DNA from: Aquilaria yunnanensis
Taxonomy: Eukaryota; Streptophyta; Magnoliopsida; Malvales; Thymelaeaceae
Direction: 5' to 3'
Assembly: GCA_039654915.1 (NCBI GenBank)
Contig: CM077593.1
Coordinates: forward strand, 117,297,413 to 117,361,412
Length of the DNA stretch: 64,000 nt
This document shows positions 25,384 through 37,296 of the stretch, one piece after another (the stretch's first letter is position 1; each line of letters begins with the position of its first letter). Position numbers and translations under genes: made by a program. The notes under the pieces were generated by a model. The model did not search any database and was not told the DNA's origin. It saw only the letters and a list, made by a program, of their open reading frames with translations.

Positions 25384-25849
25384 AGACCAACTAACAAAAG
25401 AACCCAGATGAAAGACCTTATTAGGACAAAATAGAGCTTTATAACCCATTTATGATAAAAAAATAAATGTAGGAGATCCACCATGAAATTTACTTAAAAC
25501 ATATGGCTCTGTAAAGTATCATGTAGAAAAGAAACACGAGGTGGGCGTTTGTTGGGAGTTGACCTGCAAGCGATTTTTTCTTTACCAGTGCTCATTTTCT
25601 TAGATGAGATATAAATACAAAATTTATAAAAACAAATAGCTTATTTTAAAAAATTAGTATTATTTGTATAATTGTTAGATAGATAGTGTTTTGACTTTCA
25701 AATTAATGATTTATATGTGTTAGAATAAAAATTACGTAAAAAAGTGATGCCTTATAATGCAACATGGAAATGAAACCTATAGCCTTATATTTTGATCCGT
25801 CTATGACTATATATAAGTATCTTATTTAAAATTTATAACTAAAATTATA

Positions 25850-26082
25850 CTCCCTCCGTCCCAAGTTCTTTGAAACAGTTGACTTTTGGCTCTAGTTTGA
25901 CTTGAATTTATTTATATTATTGGTTATTAGAAAAAAATTTAAAAAAATATATTTAGAAACTAGAGGTCTTTATTTATCATTTATATAGAATTTTTTTTAT
26001 TTATATACTAAAAATTGAAAATAAAAAATCATAGATTAATTGCTAAAAAGTGAGTGTTTCAAAGAATATGGGACGAAGAGAG
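25850..26082. mobile_element. Stowaway MITE, best-preserved copy
   Basis: Left terminus CTCCCTCCGTCCCAAGTTCT. The right terminus on the reverse strand reads CTCTCTTCGTCCCATATTCT, and both continue into 'tttgaaac'. TA lies on each side (25848-25849, 26083-26084). Length 233 bp. Related copies lie at 30.1, 31.5, 32.3 and 51.4 kb. Confidence 0.85.
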
Positions 26083-26359
26083 TATTTTATATGTAAGTAC
26101 CTTCGATAATTTTTGTGCATGTGAGACTCGCTACTAATATATACCTGTCTTCAACAACACTGAGAGAAGAAAATCTCGTAACCTATGCATATCTTGAGTC
26201 GTACAGCGTTAATTCAACTCGATTTTATAACTCAACAAGTGGCTAAATGCATACAACCGTGTATGTTTTTTTGTGCTTATCACACAACAATGCATTTGCA
26301 TCATCTAATATATTGAAAATAAATTATGCATTTAAATTAGACAACTCCCATTTCAATAT

Positions 26360-27872
26360 CACTACAAGAAAATTGGGTAGATGCAACCAAAGAAATAGTG
26401 GCATTCAATCGCATAATGCAACTGAAATGCCATAGGGACGGTCAGTAGCAAAAATGCTAATAGCATGAGTTGTATGTGACTGAAATATATCACTATCATG
26501 CGATTGAGTGTAGCAGTGGGATAAAGTGGATCTGATGAATGTATGCGACTGAATTTATTAGTCACATCGTATGACTGAAAGTCAGTCACTTAGTACAACT
26601 AAAACTTTCAATCATATAAGCTATGGGGTTAGTCATCCATGCGTGCAACTGACTTTCAATCGCACAGCATATACATATATTTTAAAAAAAATTAAAATAT
26701 TTTAATTTAATAAAATTGGATTACAATTATTATAATAATGAAAATATATAATTACTATATTAAAATTATAATTATTAAAATTGATATCGAATATACAATC
26801 AAACAATATTAAACACAAAATCCACATGATTAAAAAAAAGCAAAATCCACAGAATCACAATCAGATTCGCAAAAACCAAACACCAAATTCATAAACTGGA
26901 TCCACAAAATTAAACACAAAATGAAAAACAAAATCAAACACAAAAATTACTTAAGGGGTAAGGAGGCGAATGGCAAAAAGGCAATGGGTGAAGAGCCGAA
27001 TGAAGGAGGAGGCCGAAGACATCGTCAGTGACTAGCGAGGATATTGACGCAAAGGAGAACGGGTGGATGCACGAAGGAGAACGGTGAGGAAGCGATGAGC
27101 AAAAGGCAAGGAAAAGGCGAGGCAAGGCAAGTGAGGGAGAGGACAAGGAATGAGGACAGCAAGTTAGGGTAAGGTAGTTGAGGCCGAATAGATGAGAGGG
27201 ATGAGATATGCGAGATGAAAGGGAGAAGATAGGGAGGTGGCTGTGTGGGAGGATTGAGAAATGAGAGATGAAGGCTTTTATATGATAATATAACTAGAGA
27301 TTCAAATGATACAGTTTGAAGGCAGCAAAGCTTTAGCTAGAGAGGATGAAGAGCTGGAAAAGTAGAACCAAAGATGGAGAGCAGAGATGGAGGAAATAAG
27401 AAGAAAATTGGAGAATGTGGAGAAATAAGAAAAAAAACGAGTGTGTGAGCAAAAGTAGTTTGTGTGATTGAATTTGCCACTGATATGTGACTGAAGGAAA
27501 ATATATTTAATTTATGTGACTACCATGCGATTGATGATTGATGGGAAATTTAATTTACTATTTTTTAAACTGTGTGACTAACATGCTACTGACATTTTTG
27601 TATTTTTTAAATCGTGCGACTGCTATACAACTGACTTTTATGCAACTAACTATTTCAGTCGCATAAATGACCATGACCCACTGCATGTGTGACTAAAATT
27701 TAATATTTTTTAAATTATGCTACTAACATGTGACTAATTTTTGTGCGACTAAACATTTCAATCACATAAAAGATTGTAGCCAACACATATGCTATTGACA
27801 TGCGACTAAACACTTATGCTATTGACTTTCAATCTCATAAATTAGGCGCATTTCAACATTTCTCTTGTAGTG
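26360..27872. mobile_element. Non-autonomous CACTA (En/Spm-type) element
   Basis: The left end is CACTACAAGAAAATTG. The right end on the reverse strand is CACTACAAGAGAAATG, giving a 10-base perfect terminal inverted repeat extending with one mismatch. The 3-bp flanks are tat and tct. Subterminal zones at both ends (26380-26670 and 27455-27850) are dense in a 'tgcgactgaa' motif in both orientations, as expected for CACTA transposase-binding repeats. The interior (26930-27450) is purine-rich on the plus strand and encodes no recognisable transposase. Length 1513 bp. Confidence 0.8.
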
Positions 27873-29036
27873 TCTGCTCACATCAAATACATTGTCATCA
27901 TTATCACCACCAACATCATCATTATTCCCTTTGACATCTCCTTCATTAATCAACACTGTTTCACAATTCCCAACATCTACACTAGGTGGTCTTTATCCTA
28001 TTGATTCAAAAATCCTTTATTTATAAACCTTTTGGTGAGTTAAGCTACTGACTTCTTAACTGTTACGCTCATATGACAATTTCTACTTGATGATACTATA
28101 TGAGTATGATCATAATATGAATTATGTATAATTCACAAATGTGGCTCTCCATGACAGTCTCATACATAATAGTTTGACATACCATTTCGATACAAATTTT
28201 TTACTATAATATTTGTTATCACTTTTTTTACATAAATACTTGATTGTTTTTTACTCTCTTTTACTAAAAGTTAACTTAATAAACTCGGTAACACCTTCTA
28301 TAAATACAAATTCATATACCCAAATATATTTATTCTTTGGTATATCTAATCATGTCATGCATCCAATCAAAATCCTTGCAAAATTTAAAATAAAAATTTC
28401 CTTAAAACATAAAAAAAATATGCACATTTTTAAAATACAATATTAGGGTAATCAATTGCATATAAATATCATGTATGCATGTTAGCTATTCCTTATAGAG
28501 TGATGATAGCACCCTATCCAAAATTACATCAACAAACATCGCATTCTACTGTAACATTTTTATCGCGTTCTGTGTAAATTTTGGTAGCATATCCCATTAA
28601 TTCCTATAGTTAACATTTCTTGATATACCAACCATATGAAAAGCATCCTATCAGAACATGTTGGGCTGATAGCACTAAAATTCATACAATGTAACAAACT
28701 ATACCACATGTGGATTTTGATACTATAATTCAACTTTGAACTGTCCAACATGGACAATCCATAATTACATTAATCATAAATATGAATTAATTTGATCCAA
28801 TTTATATATCAACAATATGCGTCAAATAATTATTATGTTTGACATTAATGTAATCATGATCGGGGGCTCAACTATTTAAATATCTGCATTTATATTATCA
28901 AATAAAGTATGAGAAAAAATTTCAATATAAAAACTTTAATTTAACCTTTGATCACCAATAAAGTACTTATAACCATTGCAATAGTACCTGAAAAGCCAAG
29001 CAACATATAAACTTCACCGTTCATGACCAAATTAGC
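27873..29036. other. Intergenic AT-rich region
   Basis: AT-rich sequence between two CACTA-type elements. No gene, RNA or clear repeat end was seen; the short frames (for example 28213-28446) are low complexity. Confidence 0.5.
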
Positions 29037-29648
29037 CACTACAAAATAGAAAAAAGTCAAAGGACTAAATGAAGGCTCTATTTAGGAACAAATTTTGTGA
29101 TTAGCGTAAGAGTTTTAAATAATTTATTAATGGTGGAGATAAAACTGCTGAAACTGAAAACTACCCTTAGATAGTTTTTTTTTTTTAAATTCTAATACTA
29201 ATCGCTGATGTTAATACCAAATAAGGTCAAAGAAGAAAAATAAGGAAGAGGAGATTAGGCTGATTTATCACCAGAGAATGGTGGCGAATCATGGCAAATG
29301 TATAAATGATAGCAAAATTGTAGCAAAATATTGCTACAATATTGTCATGTGTCTTTTGTGATAATTAAAATAATAGCTGTCAAAATTATTCCCACCTACA
29401 TTTTTTAGTTTTATGTCTGAGGATATTGGAACAATTATAATCGCCCTGAAAAAAAAAAATCATAGCACAATTGTCATAAGCATGCAATGACAAAAATCAT
29501 TGCAAAAATAATCATCATAAAATCATCGCATTGTTAGGCCTTTTGCTTGTCAATATGGTACAACGCAATGATTACAAAATGATTCAAGGTTGGTGGCAAT
29601 TCAAATCGTAGTAAACATATGTCGTATTTACCCTACTCTATTTTAGTG
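29037..29648. mobile_element. Short CACTA-like element
   Basis: The left end CACTACAAAATAG and the right end (reverse strand CACTAAAATAGAG) form an imperfect terminal inverted repeat. The subterminal zones carry repeated 'gcaatgat/tcattgca' and 'tgctacaat' words. The 3-bp flanks (agc, tct) do not match, which weakens the call. Length 612 bp, no coding capacity. Confidence 0.45.
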
Positions 29649-29684
29649 TCTACCTAATTCCAAGATGAAGGTTTTGTTCCTTGT

Positions 29685-29940
29685 TGGTCCACACTACAAG
29701 CGGAACTTCATGCTATTAAAGTTGCTGCCATAATTGCTAGATAGTTCTAAAAAACAACTCTTACTATACTAATCAACTATGCTTAGACTATTGCTGCCTT
29801 CGTAGTTTGCTAGTCCTTCACCTAGCGCTGATAAGCTTGATCTAGCAAAGGTGTTTAGAATTAGAGATGTTTACTCGATGCATCTCATTATTATTCCAAG
29901 TGATCGAGCCTCTATGGGGTATTCCTTTGTTCAATCTTTT
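29685..29940 (+). pseudogene. Possible LINE RNase H-domain remnant
   Basis: One plus frame starting at 29685 reads WSTLQAELHAIKVAAIIAR before a stop. This resembles the 'AELxAI' segment of the RNase H domain at the C-terminus of plant non-LTR retrotransposon polyproteins. Downstream codons are broken by several stops, with a possible weak continuation near 29870-29930. The match is short, so the identification is tentative. Confidence 0.35.
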
Positions 29941-30102
29941 TTTTTACTACTCCTATTTAGTCTTTTCCTCCCTTTCTACTTGCTTCTAAGTAACAAAAAA
30001 TGGAATAAATCGAATAATTCACTAAAATTGATGAAACATAGAAAGTGAGCTCATAATGGAAGCAAAATGAGGAATTATTTTTCATTGACAAACTATTACA
30101 TA

Positions 30103-30330
30103 CTACTTTTGTCTCAATTTCTTTGGCCATATACTATTCAAAATAATTAATTATATTTTTTTACCTTCATCCTTTTGAATTATAAATGTAAGATTTATAT
30201 TAATAATAAAATCTTGTAATTTTTCAATGTAATTTTTAATTTTTTTAGAAAAATAATAATACAAATGAATTCAAGTCAATTTAAATTAAAAAAAAAAGTA
30301 AATGCATCAACAAATTCAGGGTGAATGGAG
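30103..30330. mobile_element. Stowaway-like MITE
   Basis: Left end ctacttttgtctcaatttctttgg. The right end on the reverse strand reads ctccattcaccctgaatttg, and TA flanks both sides. The interior shares 'aacaa.aataatataaat.aattcaagtcaa' words with the 32.3 kb copy. About 228 bp. Confidence 0.65.
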
Positions 30331-31497
30331 TAGAAAAAATTTCAGCCTACCAAAACAAAATGAACACAAATTATGAGGTTACAACAAAAATTATAAAATT
30401 TCATTTTACAAAATTGGATCTAGGAATTTTAAGTTATTTATTAATTATATGATGTATATATTTATGTTTACACGATTTATTTTTATAAGGATTACACTAC
30501 TAATATATGAAATCTACTTAAAACATGCAAAGTTACTCGACATGTAATAACCAACAGTGAATAAATAAAAAAAGATGGTTTTTTTTTTTACAATTACCTC
30601 TAATTTTTGGGCGATGATATTACACTTAGTCCTCATGTTTGGATGTATACACGTATCCACCATTTTCTAACACCGTCAATTAACTATTAGTCAAAATTAC
30701 AATTACCTTACTTGAGCAAAAGATGATATTATAGCTACATTTGAGGTTTGGAAATATACACCTTATCTATTATTTTTTTTACATAGTATTGCATCAATTT
30801 ATAAAACTCTAATTTAGTATGTCTTGTAAATATGTTATATAATTTTAACATGTACTAGTATTTTTAAAATTAATTTATGTTTAAAAATACTACTTTACAT
30901 TTACAGAAAGGTAAAACTAATTATTTAACATGTTCGTTAACTGTAAAAAAAATTGTATAGATTGCGAAATAAATAGTATAATAAATATTTATTTACTGGA
31001 AGATAGTTATGAGATAGCTTAAATTAAGATTTTAAAAATTATAGTAGGAAGGTGAAAAAAAATAGGAAGAGTGAAACTATATATTTCAAAACCTTAGTAT
31101 ACTAGTTATGCCATATACCAGCTTTCACGGTATGTAGAAATATAGTGCGATATACCACGTATATCGCTTTGATCGTAGGTATATGCTTATTGCTAATTTT
31201 TAATGTGTTTTGGTCAATTTACTATGGTATACTTTGGTAGCAGATACGGTAAGTTATATTTTTTCTTCATTTTATATTAGTGTACCATATATATTGCATA
31301 TATAAAATATTAAATTATAATTAATAGACCTATATAAAATGAAAAAAATATGATTAATACAATTTCTTTCATTTTAATTTTCATCATTTTAATATACATA
31401 AAAAAATATACGTGAAGGTGATATGTCTCTTACATCTTTGAATTATGCTTTCTTCTTTTTTAGTTTACTCTGTTCTAGTAAGTTAGTTTATAATATA

Positions 31498-31730
31498 CTT
31501 CATCTATCCTATATTCTTTAAAATATTTAACTTTTTTGAATAGTTTAACTTGAATTTATTCATATTATTGTTTGTTAGAAAAAAATTAAAAAATATATAT
31601 TTAGAAACTATAGGTTTTATTTATCATTTATATATAAATATTTTTCATTTATATACTAAAATATTGAAAAAAAAAATTATCGACTAATTTCTAAATAGTG
31701 AATGTTGTAAAGAACTTGGGGTGGAGAAAA
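31498..31730. mobile_element. Stowaway MITE, same family as the 25.85 kb copy
   Basis: Length 233 bp, identical to the 25.85 kb copy. It shares long interior words such as 'gtttaacttgaatttatt', 'atatatttagaaacta' and 'tatttatcatttatat'. The ends (cttcatctatcctatattct and reverse-strand ttttctccaccccaagttct) are eroded. Confidence 0.75.
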
Positions 31731-31773
31731 TAATTTTTAATATTTCATTTTTTTCTCATATAAAAATATCATC

Positions 31774-31777
<4 letters not shown>

Positions 31778-31815
<38 letters not shown>
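31778..31815. repeat. AT dinucleotide microsatellite
   Basis: Uninterrupted run of about 19 AT units. Confidence 0.9.
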
Positions 31816-31818
<3 letters not shown>

Positions 31819-32320
31819 TTATATTAGAGAAATTATGATAAAATAATTAGGATACAACTAAAAATGTACAAAAAAATATATTTGATTTTTTCCATCTTAA
31901 AATAATATATTATTTTTTAAGAGAATATTAATTTTTTATGGTGTAGTATACCTATAATTTATAGTTTACGGTTTACAGTATACTTAGTAGTAACGATATT
32001 AAATACCTTACAAATGGTTGACCAAACATGTTAAAAAGGTAGAGATTGTATATTTCGAAATATTGGGCTAAATGTAATACCAGCAAAAGTTAACGGAGGT
32101 AATTGTAAAAAACTCAAAAATTAGTTAGGTAGATTCGAGTGGTGAAGAGTTCATTTTCCCTAAATGGAAGTGTCGATTTCGAGTTTTCTAAACAAAAAAG
32201 TAGTTCGAAGTATTATCGAATAAAAAAAAAGTAGTTCGAAATATTTTAACACCAAACAAGTCGAGATATAATACAACCACAGCTTAAAGACCAAAAAAAC
32301 TTTTTAACAAAAAAATATTA

Positions 32321-32555
32321 TTCCATCTGTCCCAAATTTTTTGTACTATTTATTTTTTAATAATTAATTTATAATTTTTTATTTTTAATATTTTAATATA
32401 TAAATGAAAAACATTTATATATAAATAATAAACCAAGACATATAGTTTCTAAATATATATTTTGTTAATTTTTTTTAACAAACAATAATATAAATAAATT
32501 CAAGTCAAACTATTAAAAAAAATCAAATAAAACAAAGAAAGTGGGACGGAAGGAA
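32321..32555. mobile_element. Stowaway MITE, inverted copy
   Basis: Left end ttccatctgtcccaaatttt and right end on the reverse strand ttccttccgtcccactttct, flanked by TA on both sides. The interior is the reverse complement of the 25.85/31.5 kb type (for example 'aaattcaagtcaaactatt'). 235 bp. Confidence 0.75.
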
Positions 32556-33770
32556 TACTACAAAAATTGAATGAGGTCAAAATGCTGCAAGTATGGAATT
32601 AAATATTGCGATATACTGCGTTGTATATAGGTTACTGTGGGTAAGCGATACGCAGTATAACTGTTATCACACTTTATCATTTTATCAAGCAGTATGCCAT
32701 AGAATTTTGCATACTGCTAACTTTTTGTGTACATTTTGTCTAAAAACTGTGGTATGCCTCAAATACCGCAGGATAAGTATCGCGGTATTTTATCTTTTGC
32801 TGATATGTGTGAGATTTTTTTAGCCATTTTCAATCAAAATATCATAAATGTATAACACATTACAATATAATTAATACACATATTGTAAAATAAATATTTA
32901 ATTTTATTCTTTTGGTTACTTTTCTTAGTTAATATAAAAATTTAATAGTTACTTTAATTTAGGAACTCAATGTAGTATTAGAAAATGTATTATTGTTATT
33001 AAAGTATTATTTTTTATCTTATATAATTATATTAGTTTCTTTCGGTATATTATTTATTTTGTTATATACATAACATTTTTTTAAAAAAAAATATATTCTA
33101 TTATATATATATTTTTTTATATTTGATAAATTATAATAAGAAAAACTAGAATATATATAAAATACTTAAAAAAATTATTAAATTTATATTATCTTAAAAT
33201 AATATTTTAATATTTATTTTTTTACAAAAATGATAACAGCACATTTTACAGTATACCATATAATTTATTTTAAAAATTTGAGATGCGGTGTATCGATCAG
33301 TAATGACATTCAAGACCTTAGTTGGATACATGATCAGGTCCGTTTTCACCGTGTAAATTTACTGTGTAAATTTGTCCTGCTAGCTCCAGACTCGAGTCCG
33401 ATGACGCATAATTGAATGAAAATGACAGTCCGATGCCTTATCTGACCCGTTCTTGGGACAACCAAAACTAGAACACTGACTCGGAAAGTGACCACCTTTT
33501 TTTCTGCTATCCACCACCGGGGCTTAAATGCCAGATTTTAATGCTCCATTTCTGCAGATGATGTGGGCTAGAGTAGCTTGTTTTGGGCTTCTAAGCTCCC
33601 CTGCTTTGACCACTTGGCAGACCACCGGGCTTCCATCACAGTCCCTATGTTTAGAATCATAAAAAAAGTTACTCCATTTTTTTAAGATCCCACCCCTCCC
33701 AAAATAAAAAAATAAAAAAAACACATTGAAAATTGGAAGAGAGATGGCAGCTTTGGGCTCTCCTCGGCGT
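32556..33770. other. AT-rich upstream region of the CASP-like gene
   Basis: Very AT-rich to about 33.23 kb, then more mixed. A 'gatatactg/cagtatacc' theme recurs from 31.1 to 33.3 kb and may be part of an unassigned element. The frames here are not convincing genes. Confidence 0.45.
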
Positions 33771-33771
33771 C

Positions 33772-33780
33772 TATTTAAAT
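33772..33780 (+). promoter_or_regulatory. Putative TATA box of the CASP-like gene
   Basis: TATTTAAAT lies 110-118 bases upstream of the start codon, after a GC-richer stretch. Spacing is compatible with a ~80-nt leader. Motif match only. Confidence 0.5.
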
Positions 33781-33889
33781 GGGTCAGCTAGTGGGTTGAT
33801 ATGCGTCTTTCTGTGGCTAAAGCTAGCTGATCAAAGCTTGGGTCTTGGGGAGTTTTTGTTTCTCTAAATCTAGCTTAAGTTGCAGAAAG

Positions 33890-34626
33890 ATGAGTTACTT
33901 GGGCGTTGGAGTTAGCCCTGGGAATGTCCCAGTGTATCATGGCACCAACATGAAAGTCGTTGACAGAAGAATAAAAATTTCAGAATTGAGCTTAAGGTGT
34001 TTGATATGTGGCCTCAGTACTGCTGCTGCTCTTCTTGTAGCAACAGACACACAAGTCAAGGTCATCTTCTCCATCCACAAGACTGCCAGATTCACTGGCA
34101 TGAAAGCACTTGTGTGAGAACCAATCAAGAACCCATCTCTCTTTAACATCCCTTCAATTTGATCAATTTCGCTGGCCGACATCAACTAGTTAGAATTGAT
34201 TCTGTTTACTATACCGAACTAATTTGTTTGCATGTATGCAGGTTTTTGGTGGCGGCTAACGGGATAGCTGCAGCCTACTCATTGGTTCAAGTAGTGAGGT
34301 GTGTTCTGGGCATGGTGGGAGGGAGAGTTCTGCTGACCAAGCCTCTAGCTGGTGCCATTTTCTTTGGGGATCAGGCAATAGCATACCTGACGGTGGCCAC
34401 GGTGGCTGCCGCCGTTCAATCTGCCATGTTCGCGAAGGTGGGGCAGCCGGAGCTGCAATGGGTGAAGATATGTGACATGTATGGGAAATTCTGCAACCAA
34501 GTTGGAGAAGGCATAGCCGGTGCTCTGTTCGTCGGCATTTGCATGGTTGCTTTGTCTGGCTTGTCTGCTTTCGGTCTGTTCCGCTTGTGTGGTGGGAATA
34601 AAGCCAAGAACAATTCCACTTGGTAG
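33890..34626 (+). CDS. CASP-like protein, CASPL2 (2B) type
   Basis: A four-helix plasma-membrane protein of the CASP/MARVEL-related family. The CASPs themselves form the Casparian-strip membrane domain; roles of CASPL2 members are mostly unknown. Two exons, 33890-34113 and 34242-34626, join at GTGAGA and tgcag in phase 2 to give 202 residues, the usual family length. Predicted membrane spans are at about 31-50, 75-97, 116-137 and 170-192, with cytosolic N- and C-termini. The conserved arginine before/in span 1 (SLRCLICG) and the aspartate opening span 3 (FFGDQAIAYLTVA) are present. The N-terminal MSYLGVGVSPGNVPVYHG is typical of the 2B group. It is collinear with NAR1 downstream, as in Arabidopsis (recalled). 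Confidence 0.93.
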
Positions 34627-34779
34627 ATTGATCGCTGTCTTTCATGATCTACTGTGTAATAATCATATGAAACTTCGTATCCATCATCCAATAGCTTAGC
34701 TCTGTTTTCTTGTAGGTTTTGAAATTTGTTTCAAATTTTTTTCCCTTCACAATCATGAGTTGGGCCCATAATGGAAATC

Positions 34780-35380
34780 GTGAGAAGATAAAAGAAAATC
34801 TAAACAAATATATATCTAAATTAGAGATACAATTAAGATAAAAATATATATCTCGAATTCAGATAAAATGATATTAATTTTCGACAACGTAAGAATTGGA
34901 CAAATGTATCTTAAAATTAAACAAATGAATCTTAAAAATATACATATAATTTAAGTGAAACAAACTTATCTAAAATATAAATGAAATGATCTTAATCCTA
35001 AACAAATATTTATTATAACTAGATAAATTAATCTTAGAAATAGATATACTCACATGAAACAAATATAATTCAAATCTAGAAATGTTTATTGAAACTGAAC
35101 AAGTGTATATTAGAACTAAATAAATGAATCTCAGAAATATATATATAATTAATGCCAAACAATCATATCTCAAACCTAAACAAGATGATTGCTAAATAAA
35201 TACATTTTAAAACTAGATTAGTGCATCTTAGAAAAAAAATATACAATCAAAACAAAATAAATGTATCTCAAATCTAGACAAAATGATCTTCATTCTAGAC
35301 AAATGCATATAAAAATAGACAAATGAATCTCTGAACAAGACAAAATACATCTCAATAGATAGATTATTGTAAATAGATAA
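34780..35380. repeat. Degenerate ~100-bp tandem repeat downstream of CASPL2
   Basis: About four to five diverged copies of a unit containing 'acaaatgaatcttaraaatata', 'gaaacaaa.ttatctcaaatctaaacaaaatgatctt' themes run from about 34.8 to 35.4 kb. The copies are AT-rich and unevenly spaced. No coding function or transposon ends are visible. Confidence 0.6.
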
Positions 35381-36480
35381 ATGATGTTACTTTGGGAGGG
35401 TGTACACTCAATAGATGATACACACCCATATGTATATAGTCGAAGAAGAAAAATGGCTTGTGTGTTTAACCTCAACTTGAGTAATTACTTTAAAATTTGT
35501 ATTGAACCTACAAATTTTTTAGAAGTGATTTAAAACAATTAAGAAGTTTTACTAATAAGCATAAAAAAAGTTTACTAATAATATAATGATCCATTAATTG
35601 ATAATTGCATCATAGTCATCCAACGGATATGAGAGCACCCAGGTTGGCCGATGTCCATAGGCAACAAAAACCTTAACATCATTAATTTGTATAGTATCAA
35701 ATTTTAGGTTAAAAATATCTAATTAAGAGTGTCCAATAATGAATTGGTAGTGTTTGCTTATGGTAGATAAATGTTTGCTTATTGTCTTAGGCGTTTGCAA
35801 GTCATATTTCAAGTGATGTGAATAAGATAGTTTGGTTATTCAAAATTTACATTTAATTAGAGATCATCATGTTATTTTTAAGGACATTTAATTGGAAAAA
35901 TCATGTAATATTTTTATTGTTTCTTATTTTTTTGGAATCCAAACTAGTAAATATTTTTTGTACCATGTCTAAGTTAGAATGTCTCACAATTTGTGGAAGT
36001 TGAATGTATAATATGATAAGTTAAGTATATATATTTAGGAAGTGAGTGTCTTGTTTACATGTTTGAGTACATATTTCATATTTATATGATATACAAGTGT
36101 ACGATTGTAGTATCAAGTGTCAGCTTATGGTGATTGGATGTCTACTATAATAAGTTAAGTGTTTAAGAGCCAATTCATTTTATACATGGAATTAGATATG
36201 TCAAACATAAAAATAGACATTAAAATATTCTTAAAAAAATTTAAAAAAACATTTTTAAAGATATAATGATTATTTGATAATAAAAAATATTTTTTTAAAA
36301 AATAAAACAACTAGATTTTAAAAAAAAAAATGATAGTTAACGTTCTATCCTGACAAAGACATAACATTTCCCCATCATCTAATGAACTATAAGCTATAGT
36401 TCCTCGTAATTCAAAGAGTTTGCATATTACGGGATTATGACTAGAGACTAAATAGAAACTAATGAGTATGGAGTTTGCAT
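35381..36480. other. Intergenic AT-rich region
   Basis: No gene, RNA or clear repeat recognised. A loosely repeated 'aagtgt.tagct' pattern occurs near 35.75-36.15 kb. Confidence 0.5.
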
Positions 36481-37288
36481 TGAGGTGTTCACCACGGCAG
36501 TTTGGGCCTAACTTAGCTCGGGACCGGCTTGGGTCAAACCCAGCTTAGCATGAGTGCGGGAAGGGCCGTTATAGGCCTAATGGAGGAGGAGGTTGAAAGT
36601 GAGCTCGGCATAGCCCAATTCGGGAATGATCTCGGCCCGTATTAGACCCGGCACACAGGACCGGCAGAGGACCACCTCGGGCTAGCCAGTCCAATCCCGA
36701 TGGTCAAGTTAGCGCTGTAATGAATTATGATTCAAAAAATGACCTAATTACACTGCAGACCCCTCCGACAGCCTACAGTATTTTTTTACCCCTAAAATTA
36801 CTTTTTTGCCCCTCAATAACTATATTATAAGGGTTTTTTAGTTTAAAAAAAAAACTGATTATGGATGCAAAACCAAAATAGTTCTAATGATGAAAACGTG
36901 GACGAGGTAAACCCTTAGATTTTTATAGTTTATATATGATTTGATTATGCTGTTAAACACAAATCATAGGTTTTTTTTAAATTAAAATTTTTGGAATGTT
37001 TTGCCATTTTCTCTTGTAAGGTCCATTCCAACTTATGTAAGTATCATTTGACTTTAAAATTAATAAAAATCACACAAATAGTGCTATTTTACTCTTAATG
37101 AAATTATTTATCTAACATTTTTCAGTAAAAAATTATTTTTAAAAAATTAGGAAAAAAAATTAAAAAAGTGCGCCTGGGCCCTGCCTAGGATTGTGTTAAG
37201 ACTGGCATGTTATAGCCACACTGTGCGCAGTCCCTGCAGACCTAGGCCCAGTTCTAGCGAGGCCGGGTTGGCTCACTGTGCACCTCTA
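36481..37288. mobile_element. hAT-type non-autonomous element with 8-bp target duplication
   Basis: A perfect 8-bp direct repeat, gtttgcat, flanks the element (36473-36480 and 37289-37296). The ends are tgaggtgttcacc (left) and, on the reverse strand, tagaggtgcacag (right), a hAT-like imperfect inverted repeat. GC-rich subterminal zones with 'gggcc', 'cggctcggg' and 'gcccag' words (36495-36720 and 37165-37275) contrast with an AT-rich core. No transposase. 808 bp. Confidence 0.8.
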
Positions 37289-37296
37289 GTTTGCAT

